Notes under the pieces: generated by a model
Database searches by the model: none
Seen by the model: the letters and a program-made list of their open reading frames with translations, nothing else
Told to the model about the DNA's origin: nothing
Source: Paraescarpia echinospica
Lineage: Eukaryota > Annelida > Polychaeta > Sabellida > Siboglinidae
Direction of reading: 5' to 3'
Length of the DNA: 64,000 bases
Assembly (NCBI GenBank): GCA_020002185.1
Contig: CM034542.1
Coordinates: 58,955,973-59,019,972 of the forward strand
Translations under genes and position numbers: made by a program
Shown: piece after piece, positions 40,847 through 54,543 of the stretch
Position numbering within the stretch: position 1 is the stretch's first letter
Layout: every line of letters starts with the position of its first letter

Positions 40847-43800
40847 ATTTACTGGAATGAGTTGTAACTGCATCCAGCACTAACTCATTTACCAGAACAA
40901 GTTGTAACTGCACCCAGCACTAACTCATTTACCAGAACAAGTTGTAACTGCATCCAGCACTAACTCATTTACCAGAACAAGTTGTAACTGCACCCAGCAC
41001 TAACTCATTTACCAGAACAAGTTGTAACTGCATCCAGCACTAACTCATTTACCAGAACAAGTTGTAACTGCATCCAGCACTAACTCATTTACCAGAACAA
41101 GTTGTAACTGCACCCAGCACTAACTCATTTACCAGAACAAGTTGTAACTGCACCCAGCACTAACTCATTTACCAGAACAAGTTGTAACTGCACCCAGCAC
41201 TAACTCATTTACCAGAACAAGTTGTAACTGCATCCAGCACTAACTCATTTACCAGAACAAGTTGTAACTGCACCCAGCACTAATTCATTTACCAGAACAA
41301 GTTGTAACTGCACCCAGCACTAATTCATTTACCAGAACAAGTTGTAACTGCACCCAGCACTAACTCATTTACCAGAACAAGTTGTAACTGCACCCAGCAC
41401 TAATTCATTTACCCGAACAAGCTGTAACTGCACCCAGCACTAACTCATTTACCAGAACAAGTTGTAACTGCACCCAGCACTAACTCATTTACCAGAACAA
41501 GTTGTAACTGCACCCAGCACTAACTCATTTACCAGAACAAGTTTTAACTGCACCCAGCACTACACATTTACCACAACAAGTTGTAACTGCATCCAGCACT
41601 AACTCATTTACCAGAACAAGTTGTAACTGCACCCAGCACTAACTCATTTACCAGAACAAGTTGTAACTGCACCCAGCACTAACTCATTTACCAGAACAAG
41701 TTGTAACTGCATCCAGCACTAACTCATTTACCCGAACAAGTTGTAACTGCACCCAGCACTAACTCATTTACCAGAACAAGTTGTAACTGCACCCAGCACT
41801 AACTCATTTACCAGAACAAGTTGTAACTGCACCCAACACCAACTCATTTACCAGAATAAGTTGTAACTGCACCCAGCACTAACTCATTTACCAGAACAAG
41901 TGGTAACTGCACCCAGCACAAACTCATTTACCAGAACAAGTTGTAACTGCACCCAGCACTAACTCATTTACCAGAACAAGTTGTAACTGCACCCAGCACA
42001 AACTCATTTACCAGAACAAGTGGTAACTGCACCCAGCACAAACTCATTTACCAGAACAAGTTGTAACTGCACCCAGCACTAACTCATTTACCAGAACAAG
42101 TTGTAACTGCACCCAGCACAAACTCATTTACCAGAACAAGTTGTAACTGCACCCAACACCAACTCATTTACCAGAATAAGTTGTAACTGCATCCAGCACT
42201 AACTCATTTACCAGAACAAGTGGTAACTGCACCCAGCACAAACTAATTTACCAGAACAAGTTGTAACTGCACCCAGCACTAACTCATTTACCAGAACAAG
42301 TTGTAACTGCACCCAGCACTAACTCATTTACCAGAACAAGTTGTAACTGCACCCAGCACTAACTCATTTACCAGAACAAGTTGTAACTGCATCCAGCACT
42401 AACTCATTTACCAGAACAAGTTGTAACTGCACCCAGCACTAACTCATTTACCAGAACAAGTTGTAACTGCACCCAGCACCAACTCATTTACCAGAATAAG
42501 TTGTAACTGCATCCAGCACTAACTCATTTACCAGAACAAGTGGTAACTGCACCCAGCACAAACTCATTTACCAGAACAAGTTGTAACTGCACCCAGCGCT
42601 AACTCATTTACCAGAATAAGTTGTAACTGCATCCAGCGCTAACTCATTTACCAGAACAAGTTGTAACTGCACCCAACACCAACTCATTTACCAGAATAAG
42701 TTGTAACTGCACCAGCACTAACTCATTTACCAGAACAAGTTGTAACTGCACCAGCACTAACTCATTTACCAGAACAAGTTGTAACTGCACCCAGCACTAA
42801 CTCATTTACCAGAACAAGTTGTAACTGCACTCAGCACTAACTCATTTACCAGAACAAGTTGTAACTGCACCAGCACTAACTCATTTACCAGAACAAGTTG
42901 TAACTGCACCCAGCACTAACTCATTTACCAGAACAAGTTGTAACTGCACCCAACACTAACTCATTTACCAGAACAAGTTGTAACTGCACCCAGCACTAAC
43001 TCATTTACCAGAACAAGTTGTAACTGCATCCAGCACTAACTCATTTACCAGAACAAGTTGTAACTGCACCAGCACTAACTCATTTACCAGAACAAGTTGT
43101 AACTGCACCCAGCACTAACTCATTTACCAGACAAGTTGTAACTGCACCAGCACTAACTCATTTACCAGAACAAGTTGTAACTGCACCCAGCACTAACTCA
43201 TTTACCAGAACAAGTTGTAACTGCACCCAGCACTAACTCATTTACCAGAACAAGTTGTAACTGCACCAGCACTAACTCATTTACCAGAACAAGTTGTAAC
43301 TGCACCCAGCACTAACTCATTTACCAGAACAAGTTGTAACTGCACCCAGCACTAACTCATTTACCAGAACAAGTTGTAACTGCACCCAGCACTAACTCAT
43401 TTACCAGAACAAGTTGTAACTGCATCCAGCACCAACTCATTTACCAGAACAAGTTGTAACTGCATCCAGCATTAACTCATTTACCAGAACAAGTTGTAAA
43501 TGCACCCAGCACTAACTCATTTACCAGAACAAGTTGTAACTGCACCCAGCACTAACTCATTTACCAGAACAAGTTGTAACTGCATCCAGCACCAACTCAT
43601 TTACCAGAATAAGTTGTAACTGCATCCAGCACTAACTCATTTACCAGAACAAGTGGTAACTGCACCCAGCACAAACTCATTTACCAGAACAAGTTGTAAC
43701 TGCACCCAGCGCTAACTCATTTACCAGAATAAGTTGTAACTGCATCCAGCGCTAACTCATTTACCAGAACNNNNNNNNNNNNNNNNNNNNNNNNNNNNNN

Positions 43801-46800
43801 NNNNNNNNNNNNNNNNNNNNNNNNNNNNNNNNNNNNNNNNNNNNNNNNNNNNNNNNNNNNNNNNNNNNNNNNNNNNNNNNNNNNNNNNNNNNNNNNNNNN
43901 NNNNNNNNNNNNNNNNNNNNNNNNNNNNNNNNNNNNNNNNNNNNNNNNNNNNNNNNNNNNNNNNNNNNNNNNNNNNNNNNNNNNNNNNNNNNNNNNNNNN
44001 NNNNNNNNNNNNNNNNNNNNNNNNNNNNNNNNNNNNNNNNNNNNNNNNNNNNNNNNNNNNNNNNNNNNNNNNNNNNNNNNNNNNNNNNNNNNNNNNNNNN
44101 NNNNNNNNNNNNNNNNNNNNNNNNNNNNNNNNNNNNNNNNNNNNNNNNNNNNNNNNNNNNNNNNNNNNNNNNNNNNNNNNNNNNNNNNNNNNNNNNNNNN
44201 NNNNNNNNNNNNNNNNNNNNNNNNNNNNNNNNNNNNNNNNNNNNNNNNNNNNNNNNNNNNNNNNNNNNNNNNNNNNNNNNNNNNNNNNNNNNNNNNNNNN
44301 NNNNNNNNNNNNNNNNNNNNNNNNNNNNNNNNNNNNNNNNNNNNNNNNNNNNNNNNNNNNNNNNNNNNNNNNNNNNNNNNNNNNNNNNNNNNNNNNNNNN
44401 NNNNNNNNNNNNNNNNNNNNNNNNNNNNNNNNNNNNNNNNNNNNNNNNNNNNNNNNNNNNNNNNNNNNNNNNNNNNNNNNNNNNNNNNNNNNNNNNNNNN
44501 NNNNNNNNNNNNNNNNNNNNNNNNNNNNNNNNNNNNNNNNNNNNNNNNNNNNNNNNNNNNNNNNNNNNNNNNNNNNNNNNNNNNNNNNNNNNNNNNNNNN
44601 NNNNNNNNNNNNNNNNNNNNNNNNNNNNNNNNNNNNNNNNNNNNNNNNNNNNNNNNNNNNNNNNNNNNNNNNNNNNNNNNNNNNNNNNNNNNNNNNNNNN
44701 NNNNNNNNNNNNNNNNNNNNNNNNNNNNNNNNNNNNNNNNNNNNNNNNNNNNNNNNNNNNNNNNNNNNNNCACCCAGCACTAACTCATTTACCAGAACAA
44801 GTTGTAACTGCATCCAGCACTAACTCATTTACCAGAACAAGTTGTAACTGCACCCAGCACTAACTCATTTACCAGAACAAGTTGTAACTGCACCCAGCAC
44901 TAACTCATTTACCAGAACAAGTTGTAACTGCACCCAGCACTAAATCATTTACCAGAACAAGTTGTAACTGCACCCAGCACTAACTCATTTACCAGAACAA
45001 GTTGTAACTGCACCCAGCACTAACTCATTTACCAGAACAAGTTGTAACTGCACCCAGCACTAACTCATTTACCAGAACAAGTTTTAACTGCACCCAACAC
45101 CAACTCATTTACCAGAATAAGTTGTAACTGCATCCAGCACTAACTCATTTACCAGAACAAGTGGTAACTGCACCCAGCACAAACTAATTTACCAGAACAA
45201 GTTGTAACTGCACCCAGCACTAACTCATTTACCAGAACAAGTTGTAACTGCATCCAGCACTAACTCATTTACCCGAACAAGTTGTAACTGCACCCAGCAC
45301 TAACTCATTTACCAGAACAAGTTGTAACTGCACCCAGCACTAACTCATTTACCAGAACAAGTTGTGACTGCACCCAGCACTAACTCATTTACCACAACAA
45401 GTTGTAACTGCATCCAGCAATAACTCATTTACCACAACAAGTTGTAACTGCACCCAGCACAAACTCATTTACCAGAACAAGTTGTAACTGCACCCAGCAC
45501 TAACTCATTTACCAGAACAAGCTGTAACTGCACCCAGCACTAACTCATTTACCAGATCAAGTTGTAACTGCACCCAGCACTAACTCATTTACCAGAACAA
45601 GTTGTAACTGCACCCAGCACTAACTCATTTACCAGAACAAGTTGTAACTGCACCCAGCACAAACTCATTTACCAGAACAAGTTGTAACTGCACCCAACAC
45701 CAACTCATTTACCAGAATAAGTTGTAACTGCATCCAGCACTAACTCATTTACCAGAACAAGTGGTAACTGCACCCAGCACAAACTAATTTACCAGAACAA
45801 GTTGTAACTGCACCCAGCACTAACTCATTTACCAGAACAAGTTGTAACTGCACCCAGCACTAACTCATTTACCCGAACAAGTTGTAACTGCACCCAGCAC
45901 TAACTCATTTACCAGAACAAGTTGTAACTGCACCCAGCACTAACTCATTTACCAGAACAAGTTGTAACTGCACCCAGCACTAACTCATTTACCAGAACAA
46001 GTTGTAACTGCACCCAACACCAACTCATTTACCAGAATAAGTTGTAACTGCATCCAGCACTAACTCATTTACCAGAACAAGTGGTAACTGCACCCAGCAC
46101 AAACTCATTTACCAGAACAAGTTGTAACTGCACCCAGCGCTAACTCATTTACCAGAATAAGTTGTAACTGCATCCAGCGCTAACTCATTTACCAGAACAA
46201 GTTGTAACTGCACCCAACACCAACTCATTTACCAGAATAAGTTGTAACTGCACCAGCACTAACTCATTTACCAGAACAAGTTGTAACTGCAATTCCAGAA
46301 TAACTCATTTAATTGAACAAGTTGTGTAACTGCACCCAACACCAACTCATTTACCAGAATAAGTTGTAACTGCATCCAGCACTAACTCATTTACCAGAAC
46401 AAGTGGTAACTGCACCCAGCACAAACTCATTTACCAGAACAAGTTGTAACTGCATCCAGCACTAACTCATTTACCAGAACAAGTGGTAACTGCACCCAGC
46501 ACAAACTAATTTACCAGAACAAGTTGTAACTGCACCCAGCACTAACTCATTTACCAGAACAAGTTGTAACTGCACCCAGCACTAACTCATTTACCAGAAC
46601 AAGCTGTAACTGCACCCAGCACTAACTCATTTACCAGAACAAGTTGTAACTGCACCCAGCACTAACTCATTTACCAGAACAATTTGAAACTACACCCAGC
46701 ACTAACTCATTTACCAGAACAAGTTGTAACTGCACCCAGCACTAACTCATTTACCAGAACAAGTTGTAACTGCACCCAGCACAAACTCATTTACCAGAAC

Positions 46801-49800
46801 AAGTGGTAACTGCACCCAGCACAAACTCATTTACCAGAACAAGTTGTAACTGCACCCAGCACTAACTCATTTACCAGAACAAGTTGTAACTGCATCCAGC
46901 ACTAACTCATTTACCAGAACAAGTTGTAACTGCACCCAGCACTAACTCATTTACCAGAACAAGTTGTAACTGCACCCAGCACTAACTCATTTACCAGAAC
47001 AAGTTGTAACTGCACCCAGCACTAACTCATTTACCAGAACAAGTTGCAACTGCACCCAGCACTAACTCATTTACCAGAACAAGTTGTAACTGCATCCAGC
47101 AATAACTCATTTACCACAACAAATTGTAAATGCACCCAGCACAAACTCATTTACCAGAACAAGTTGTAACTGCACCCAGCACTAACTCATTTACCAGAAC
47201 AAGTTGTAACTGCACCCAACACTAACTCATTTACCAGAACAAGTTGTAACTGCACCCAGCACTAACTCATTTACCAGAACAAGTTGTAACTGCATCCAGC
47301 ACTAACTCATTTACCAGAACAAGTTGTAACTGCACCAGCACTAACTCATTTACCAGAACAAGTTGTAACTGCACCCAGCACTAACTCATTTACCAGACAA
47401 GTTGTAACTGCACCAGCACTAACTCATTTACCAGAACAAGTTGTAACTGCACCCAGCACTAACTCATTTACCAGAACAAGTTGTAACTGCACCCAGCACT
47501 AACTCATTTACCAGAACAAGTTGTAACTGCACCAGCACTAACTCATTTACCAGAACAAGTTGTAACTGCACCCAGCACTAACTCATTTACCAGAACAAGT
47601 TGTAACTGCACCCAGCACTAACTCATTTACCAGAACAAGTTGTAACTGCACCCAGCACCAACTCATTTACCAGAACAAGTTGTAACTGCATCCAGCACTA
47701 ACTCATTTACCAGAACAAGTTGGAACTGCACCCAGCACTAACTCATTTACCAGAACAAGTTGTAACTGCACGCAGCACTAACTCATTTACCACAACAAGT
47801 TGTAACTGCACCCAGCACTAACTCATTTACCAGAACAAGTTGTAACTGCATCCAGCACCAACTCATTTACCAGAACAAGTTGTAACTGCACCCAGCACTA
47901 ACTCATTTACCAGAACAAGTTGTAACTGCACCCAGCACTAACTCATTTACCACAACAAGTTGTAACTGCACCCAGCACTAACTCATTTACCACAACAAGT
48001 TGTAACTGCAACCAGCACTAACTCATTTACCAGAACAAGTTGTAACTGCACCCAGCACTAACTCATTTACCACAACAAGTTGTAACTGCACCCAGCACTA
48101 ACTCATTTAACAGAACAAGTTGTAACTGCACCCAGCACTAACTCATTTACCACAACAAGTTGTAACTGCACCCAGCACTAACTCATTTACCAGAACAAGT
48201 GGTAACTGCACCCAGCACAAACTCATTTACCAGAACAAGTTGTAACTGCACCCAGCACTAACTCATTTACCAGAACAAGTTGTAACTGCACCCAGCACAA
48301 ACTCATTTACCAGAACAAGTTGTAACTGCACCCAGCACTAACTCATTTACCAGAACAAGTTGTAACTGCACCCAGCACAAACTCATTTACCAGAACAAGT
48401 GGTAACTGCACCCAGCACAAACTCATTTACCAGAACAAGTTGTAACTGCACCCAGCACTAACTCATTTACCAGAACAAGTTGTAACTGCATCCAGCACTA
48501 ACTCATTTACCAGAACAAGTTGTAACTGCATCCAGCACTAACTCATTTAATAGAACAAGCTGTGTTCACACCCAGCACTAACTTCATTTACCAGAACAAG
48601 TTGTAACTGCATCCAGCACTAACTCATTTTACCAGAACAAGTTGTAACTGCAATTCCAGCACTAACTCATTTTACCAGAACAAGCTGTGTAACTGCACCC
48701 AGCACTAACTCATTTACCAGAACAAGTTGTAACTGCACCCAGCACTAACTCATTTACCAGAACAAGTTGTAACTGCACCCAGCACTAACTCATTTACCAG
48801 AACAAGTTGTAACTGCATCCAGCACTAACTCATTTACCAGAACAAGTTGTAACTGCACCAGCACTAACTCATTTACCAGAACAAGTTGTAACTGCACCCA
48901 GCACTAACTCATTTACCAGACAAGTTGTAACTGCACCAGCACTAACTCATTTACCAGAACAAGTTGTAACTGCACCCAGCACTAACTCATTTACCAGAAC
49001 AAGTTGTAACTGCACCCAGCACTAACTCATTTACCAGAACAAGTTGTAACTGCACCAGCACTAACTCATTTACCAGAACAAGTTGTAACTGCACCCAGCA
49101 CTAACTCATTTACCAGAACAAGTTGTAACTGCACCCAGCACTAACTCATTTACCAGAACAAGTTGTAACTGCACCCAGCACTAACTCATTTACCAGAACA
49201 AGTTGTAACTGCACCCAACACCAACTCATTTACCAGAATAAGTTGTAACTGCATCCAGCACTAACTCATTTACCAGAACAAGTGGTAACTGCACCCAGCA
49301 CAAACTCATTTACCAGAACAAGTTGTAACTGCACCCAGCGCTAACTCATTTACCAGAATAAGTTGTAACTGCATCCAGCGCTAACTCATTTACCAGAACA
49401 AGTTGTAACTGCACCCAACACCAACTCATTTACCAGAATAAGTTGTAACTGCACCAGCACTAACTCATTTACCAGAACAAGTTGTAACTGCACCAGCACT
49501 AACTCATTTACCAGAACAAGTTGTAACTGCACCCAGCACTAACTCATTTACCAGAACAAGTTGTAACTGCACTCAGCACTAACTCATTTACCAGAACAAG
49601 TTGTAACTGCACCCAGCACTAACTCATTTACCAGAACAAGTTGTAACTGCACCCAGCACTAACTCATTTACCAGAACAAGTTGTAACTGCACCCAGCACT
49701 AACTCATTTACCAGAACAAGTTGTAACTGCACCCAGCACTAACTCATTTACCAGAACAAGTTGTAACTGCACCAGCACTAACTCATTTACCAGAACAAGT

Positions 49801-51707
49801 TGTAACTGCACCCAGCACTAACTCATTTACCAGAACAAGTTGTAACTGCACCAGCACTAACTCATTTACCAGAACAAGTTGTAACTGCACCAGCACTAAC
49901 TCATTTACCAGAACAAGTTGTAACTGCACCCAGCACTAACTCATTTACCAGAACAAGTTGTAACTGCACCCAGCACTAACTCATTTACCAGAACAAGTTG
50001 TAACTGCACCCAGCACTAACTCATTTACCAGAACAAGTTGTAACTGCACCCAGCACTAACTCATTTACCAGAACAAGTTGTAACTGCACCCAGCACTAAC
50101 TCATTTACCAGAACAAGTTGTAACTGCACCCAGCACTAACTCATTTACCAGAACAAGTTGTAACTGCACCCAGCACTAACTCATTTACCAGAACAAGTTG
50201 TAACTGCACCCAGCACTAACTCATTTACCAGAACAAGTTGTAACTGCACCCAACACCAACTCATTTACCAGAATAAGTTGTAACTGCATCCAGCACTAAC
50301 TCATTTACCAGAACAAGTGGTAACTGCACCCAGCACAAACTAATTTACCAGAACAAGTTGTAACTGCACCCAGCACTAACTCATTTACCAGAACAAGTTG
50401 TAACTGCATCCAGCACTAACTCATTTACCAGAACAAGTTGTAACTGCACCCAGCACTAACTCATTTACCAGAACAAGTTGTAACTGCACCCAGCACTAAC
50501 TCATTTACCAGAACAAGTTGTAACTGCACCCAGCACTAACTCATTTACCAGAACAAGTTGTAACTGCACCCAACACCAACTCATTTACCAGAATAAGTTG
50601 TAACTGCATCCAGCACTAACTCATTTACCAGAACAAGTGGTAACTGCACCCAGCACAAACTCATTTACCAGAACAAGTTGTAACTGCATCCAGCACTAAC
50701 TCATTTACCAGAACAAGTGGTAACTGCACCCAGCACAAACTAATTTACCAGAACAAGTTGTAACTGCACCCAGCACTAACTCATTTACCAGAACAAGTTG
50801 TAACTGCACCCAGCACTAACTCATTTACCAGAACAAGTTGTAACTGCACCCAGCACAAACTCATTTACCAGAACAAGTTGTAACTGCACCCAACACCAAC
50901 TCATTTACCAGAATAAGTTGTAACTGCATCCAGCACTAACTCATTTACCAGAACAAGTGGTAACTGCACCCAGCACAAACTAATTTACCAGAACAAGTTG
51001 TAACTGCACCCAGCACTAACTCATTTACCAGAACAAGTTGTAACTGCATCCAGCACTAACTCATTTACCAGAACAAGTTGTAACTGCACCCAGCACTAAC
51101 TCATTTACCAGAACAAGTTGTAACTGCACCCAGCACTAACTCATTTACCAGAACAAGTTGTAACTGCACCCAGCACTAACTCATTTACCAGAACAAGTTG
51201 TAACTGCACCCAACACCAACTCATTTACCAGAATAAGTTGTAACTGCATCCAGCACTAACTCATTTACCAGAACAAGTGGTAACTGCACCCAGCACAAAC
51301 TCATTTACCAGAACAAGTTGTAACTGCACCCAGCACTAACTCATTTACCAGAACAAGTTGTAACTGCATCCAGCACTAACTCATTTACCAGAACAAGTTG
51401 TAACTGCATCCAGCACTAACTCATTTACCAGAACAAGTTGTAACTGCACCCAGCACTAACTCATTTACCAGAATAAGTTGTAACTGCACCCAGCACTAAC
51501 TCATTTACCAGAACAAGTTGTAACTGCATCCAGCACTAACTCATTTACCAGAACAAGTTGTAACTGCACCCAGCACTAACTCATTTAGAAGAACAAGTTG
51601 TAACTGCACCTAGCACTAACTCATTTACCAGAACAAGGTGTAACTGCACCCAGCACTAACTCATTTACCAGAACAAGGTGTAACTGCACCCAGCACTAAC
51701 TCATTTA
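40847..51707. repeat. 40-bp minisatellite, about 270 units, grown from the CR1 ORF
   Basis: Unit: atttaccagaacaagttgta, actgcacccagcactaactc. Left flank ...ggaac-aattta and right flank ...actc-atttaaaaaccgcc are the two sides of the CR1 ORF2 C-terminus, where LPEQVVTAPSTNSF is one unit's worth of codons. The array is bounded by ATTTA at 40847 and at 51703. Variants (catcc, caacacc, aataag, gtggt, gcacaaa, 38-bp ccagcac units) recur in blocks; 1000 N lie inside. Confidence 0.97.
43771..44770. other. Assembly gap, 1000 N
   Basis: Placeholder gap inside the 40-bp array. The true number of units is unknown. Confidence 1.
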
Positions 51708-51865
51708 AAAACCGCCTAGACAAACACTGGAGGCGGAGCACAGAAAAATGTTTCTATGATTACAAAGCCACCTTGCCAGGAAGTCGTAGAGCTTTTACTG
51801 GGCAAGCTCAGTCTCAGACCACTGAGGCCACCATCTGCGCCTACGGGCTGAAACTACCTACGTAA

Positions 51866-53355
51866 ACCTAAGTCAGTATCATGTGTATGTACACAGTGCA
51901 ATCTAAAAATAACACAAAATGTCACAAATAATGTGTAACTAACTGTTTGAAAATAAACATAAATGTGTGCACAAGAACCTAGAATTGTATTATGGCTTGC
52001 AGTAAAGTATGTTATTTTATTTCTATGTGTAAGTTAACTGCTGGTTAGTCCAAAATAAGGCTGCTTGAAGCATTCTACATAGGTGACAAGATAAACAACT
52101 ATTTTCAACCAAATTATAATTATTTCACTTATTATCGCCCATGTTAAACTTGACAGGACTTGTTTAATTTATCGACGGTGTTCTTTTGAACAGCCTGGTC
52201 ATTATTTATTATGTTTAGCAGGAGTGACTAGATGAGAAAATTGAAGCATAATTATTAACGGAGAAAGAAACGAGCCTTAGTAAACTGTTGTTAACAATGT
52301 TGTGTTTAGCCAAGCGATAATCCGTCAGTTCCCGCGTCCAGCCACTGGCCTGAAATATAATCTCGTGATCAAAATATAATTTTTCGATCAAATTGTATGC
52401 AGCAAATTGTAACCAACCGTTAACAACATTTTTTTAAATATGAAGGCATTGGTGATCGGATTATCTTTTTTTTACTATATTATTTTGAACACTTGTAAGT
52501 TTGTTACTGAGTTAGAGGCTATAAGATGACCGCGGAGAGAGATATTTCCATGACGAATTTGGACGCGTTTGGTTCTTTGGTTATATTACTTTGACCAGGC
52601 GATACTTCATAAACGAGACAACGCTACACCTACATTCTCTTTCGGCCGGTACTGTAGTGAAACAGCTTATCATTGTTAAATGTGATCTGTAAGAACCATA
52701 TGATTGCTAAATACTTGACAATAATACGAGTTATTAACACTCATCGTGACATCAATCAACAACCTTAGTTAGGCTTACCAGTTAAGTTAGGCTTATATGT
52801 CAGTTATGAGGAGTCGCACAATACTTATACTGGGCCCAAAAAAAGAACACTGGACACCAAAAACAAAATTGCAAAAAACAAAAAGTGCTTAAAATAAATG
52901 AAAAATGGTCTTAGGTGGTAGCCAAGATACATCTACAGTAGACTACACCTAAAATTAAAGAAGATAAGATCTCTGTACTCACTGTTATGTGGCGCAATGC
53001 CTGGTGAAGTTCATGATGTAAGTTACGTGGTGTCCTTTAACTAAAGTATGAGAATGTGAAATTCTTCAGAAATCTGATGTATGATAGTACCTCATCAGAA
53101 TCCAACCAAGACTTTTTAAATGTTAAGAATGATCAGAGCACTCTGGACCTGAAATGATGAACACTGTAACTTACGTTATCCACCACACTGTCCACAACTA
53201 AAATTTTTTTCAAACAACAATAAACAGACAGGATGTGTTTTTTGTGTCTCTTCTTTCTTCATGGGCCTAAGATACAGCACAAATGTTATCAACAGGAACT
53301 GTCCACAAAGCAGCTGGTTATGGAGTAAATATAGCATAAGTTACAGAACACCAAT
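51866..53355. other. Intergenic sequence upstream of TMEM138
   Basis: The first part is probably CR1 3' UTR (to about 52000). The stretch 52300-52680 has more CpG (ccgcgg, ggacgcg, tcggccgg) than its surroundings and could be a TMEM138 promoter or 5' exon. No motif confirms it. Confidence 0.35.
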
Positions 53356-53357
53356 TT

Positions 53358-53450
53358 GGCCCAGTATTGTGTGGCCCAGTATTGTGTGGCCTAGTATTGT
53401 GTGGCCCAGTATTGTGTGGCCCAGTATTGTGTGGCCCAGTATTGTGCGAC
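53358..53450. repeat. 15-bp tandem repeat, about 6-7 units
   Basis: Unit ggcccagtattgtgt; one unit has ggccta. The IVWPS periodic frame is an artefact. Confidence 0.95.
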
Positions 53451-53703
53451 TCCTCTTATACTTATAGATATATCCCACTTGAACACTATATCAAACGCAA
53501 TACTAGTCTAGATACTCGCGCAAACATTCTCTATCTCAAAGTCAAAGCATTGCAACTAGTAAATCACTTAATTCATTTCAGAGTAATCTTGTCAAACATC
53601 TGCCATAAACCGTATGAGCCACCATGCAGGACATTTTGCCAGTATGAATATATACAGATACAGAACAAGAACAATGTCACAGCACTGCCACTGAGGCTAA
53701 GTG

Positions 53704-53936
53704 ACTACAGTTTTATGAGCATTTACATAGCAAGAGATACTGGTACAGTGTGGCTGCTGCACTGAGTGACACTGTCAGCTAAAGTAAGTACTCTAATCCT
53801 AGCTGAGACTGACTGAGTGACTGCTCGCTCAGTCTCAGCTAGGATTAGACAGTTCTTTAGCTGACAGTGTCACTCAATGCAGCCGTCACACTGTACCAGT
53901 GTCTCTTGCTATGTAAATGTTCATAAAACTGTAGAG
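53704..53936. repeat. Foldback (inverted repeat) element of about 230 bp
   Basis: Left arm gtgactacagttttatgagc ... aatcctagctgagactgact; right arm gctcagtctcagctaggatt ... atgttcataaaactgtag. Arms of about 110 bp match as reverse complements with few changes, around a short centre near 53815. MITE-like but without recognisable target duplication. Confidence 0.85.
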
Positions 53937-54418
53937 TAAAACTTCATGATCGAGGGCCATGCTGAAATTGACAAGGGGGAGCCACCATAAAACCAGAAAC
54001 TAGTGGAATCTACAACCTAATAAGAAGGAATTGTTATGTAGTTAAAATTTGGTTTAAATGTTCAATAGTAATATAAAAGCAATAGGTCAGTTACTATTAC
54101 ATTGAGTTTATGCTCAACCTATTACTATTACTTCAATATTTGTAATCGTTACTATTACATATTACTATTACCCCAGGCCTGATTCAAATTACTTAATTTC
54201 TGTTTAATTAATTTCCATGTATATGTATTTTATCTTTCAGGTTCCACAGAAAAAACCCAAACCATTGAGCTATTGGGTTTTGATTTGCTGAACAACACAT
54301 GGATAAAACGAATTGATAGCATGTCATTGGATATGACGTGTCACCAAACTGAGTGACACATGACCCGAAGGACAGGTTCACGAGGAGAGCAGTATTGCGA
54401 CTGGCTGAAACGGCCACA
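53937..54418. other. Upstream region of TMEM138 coding start
   Basis: Contains a possible acceptor (tatctttcag at 54231-54240) that would begin the exon holding the TMEM138 start codon. Upstream ATGs are present, so the 5' UTR structure is not settled. Confidence 0.4.
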
Positions 54419-54543
54419 ATGTTAGTGAATCGATATCGCCCGATACTCTATCTGCAGTACCTGTTGCTGTTTACTGACTTGATGCTCAACTCATTCACAG
54501 GGCTGTTACGCTTTAAAAATGTCATCCTGCTCCTGTTGCACAT
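54419..54543 (+). CDS. TMEM138: TMEM138 exon 1 (coding start)
   Basis: Codes residues 1-41, [20 protein letters not shown] then [20 protein letters not shown] and His, first membrane segment and start of the second. Donor gtaagt, ends phase 2. A possible upstream acceptor tatctttcag at 54240 would place 178 bases of 5' UTR in this exon. Confidence 0.92.

Larger units (their letters stand above)
39165..51865 (+). mobile_element. CR1-type LINE ORF2, split by a SINE and by the 40-bp array
   Basis: Plus-strand frames in order: linker (about 39175-39560), then VGPDGIHPRFLKELA (39690-39730), the RT N-terminal motif; NYRPV-region remnants; QYNFIKGWSAILQLL and DTVYLDLLKAFN (39965-40095). The FADD active-site part is deleted. 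Then FVRSYLDYAVTIWSPY (about 40170-40220) and VQRRATKQLPGMKDIP (about 40305). After a SINE insertion it resumes with ESLKLTYRRIKEDMIELYKL (40608 on) and GARGHSFKLYQ. The C-terminus is cut by the array at NSF and resumes at 51708 with KNRLDKHWRRSTEKCFYDYK, ending at a stop about 51865. Inactive. Confidence 0.88.

Noticed and set aside
40847..51707. CRISPR-like regular repeats
   Set aside because: No unique spacers between repeats, no cas genes, eukaryotic context; it is a head-to-tail minisatellite.
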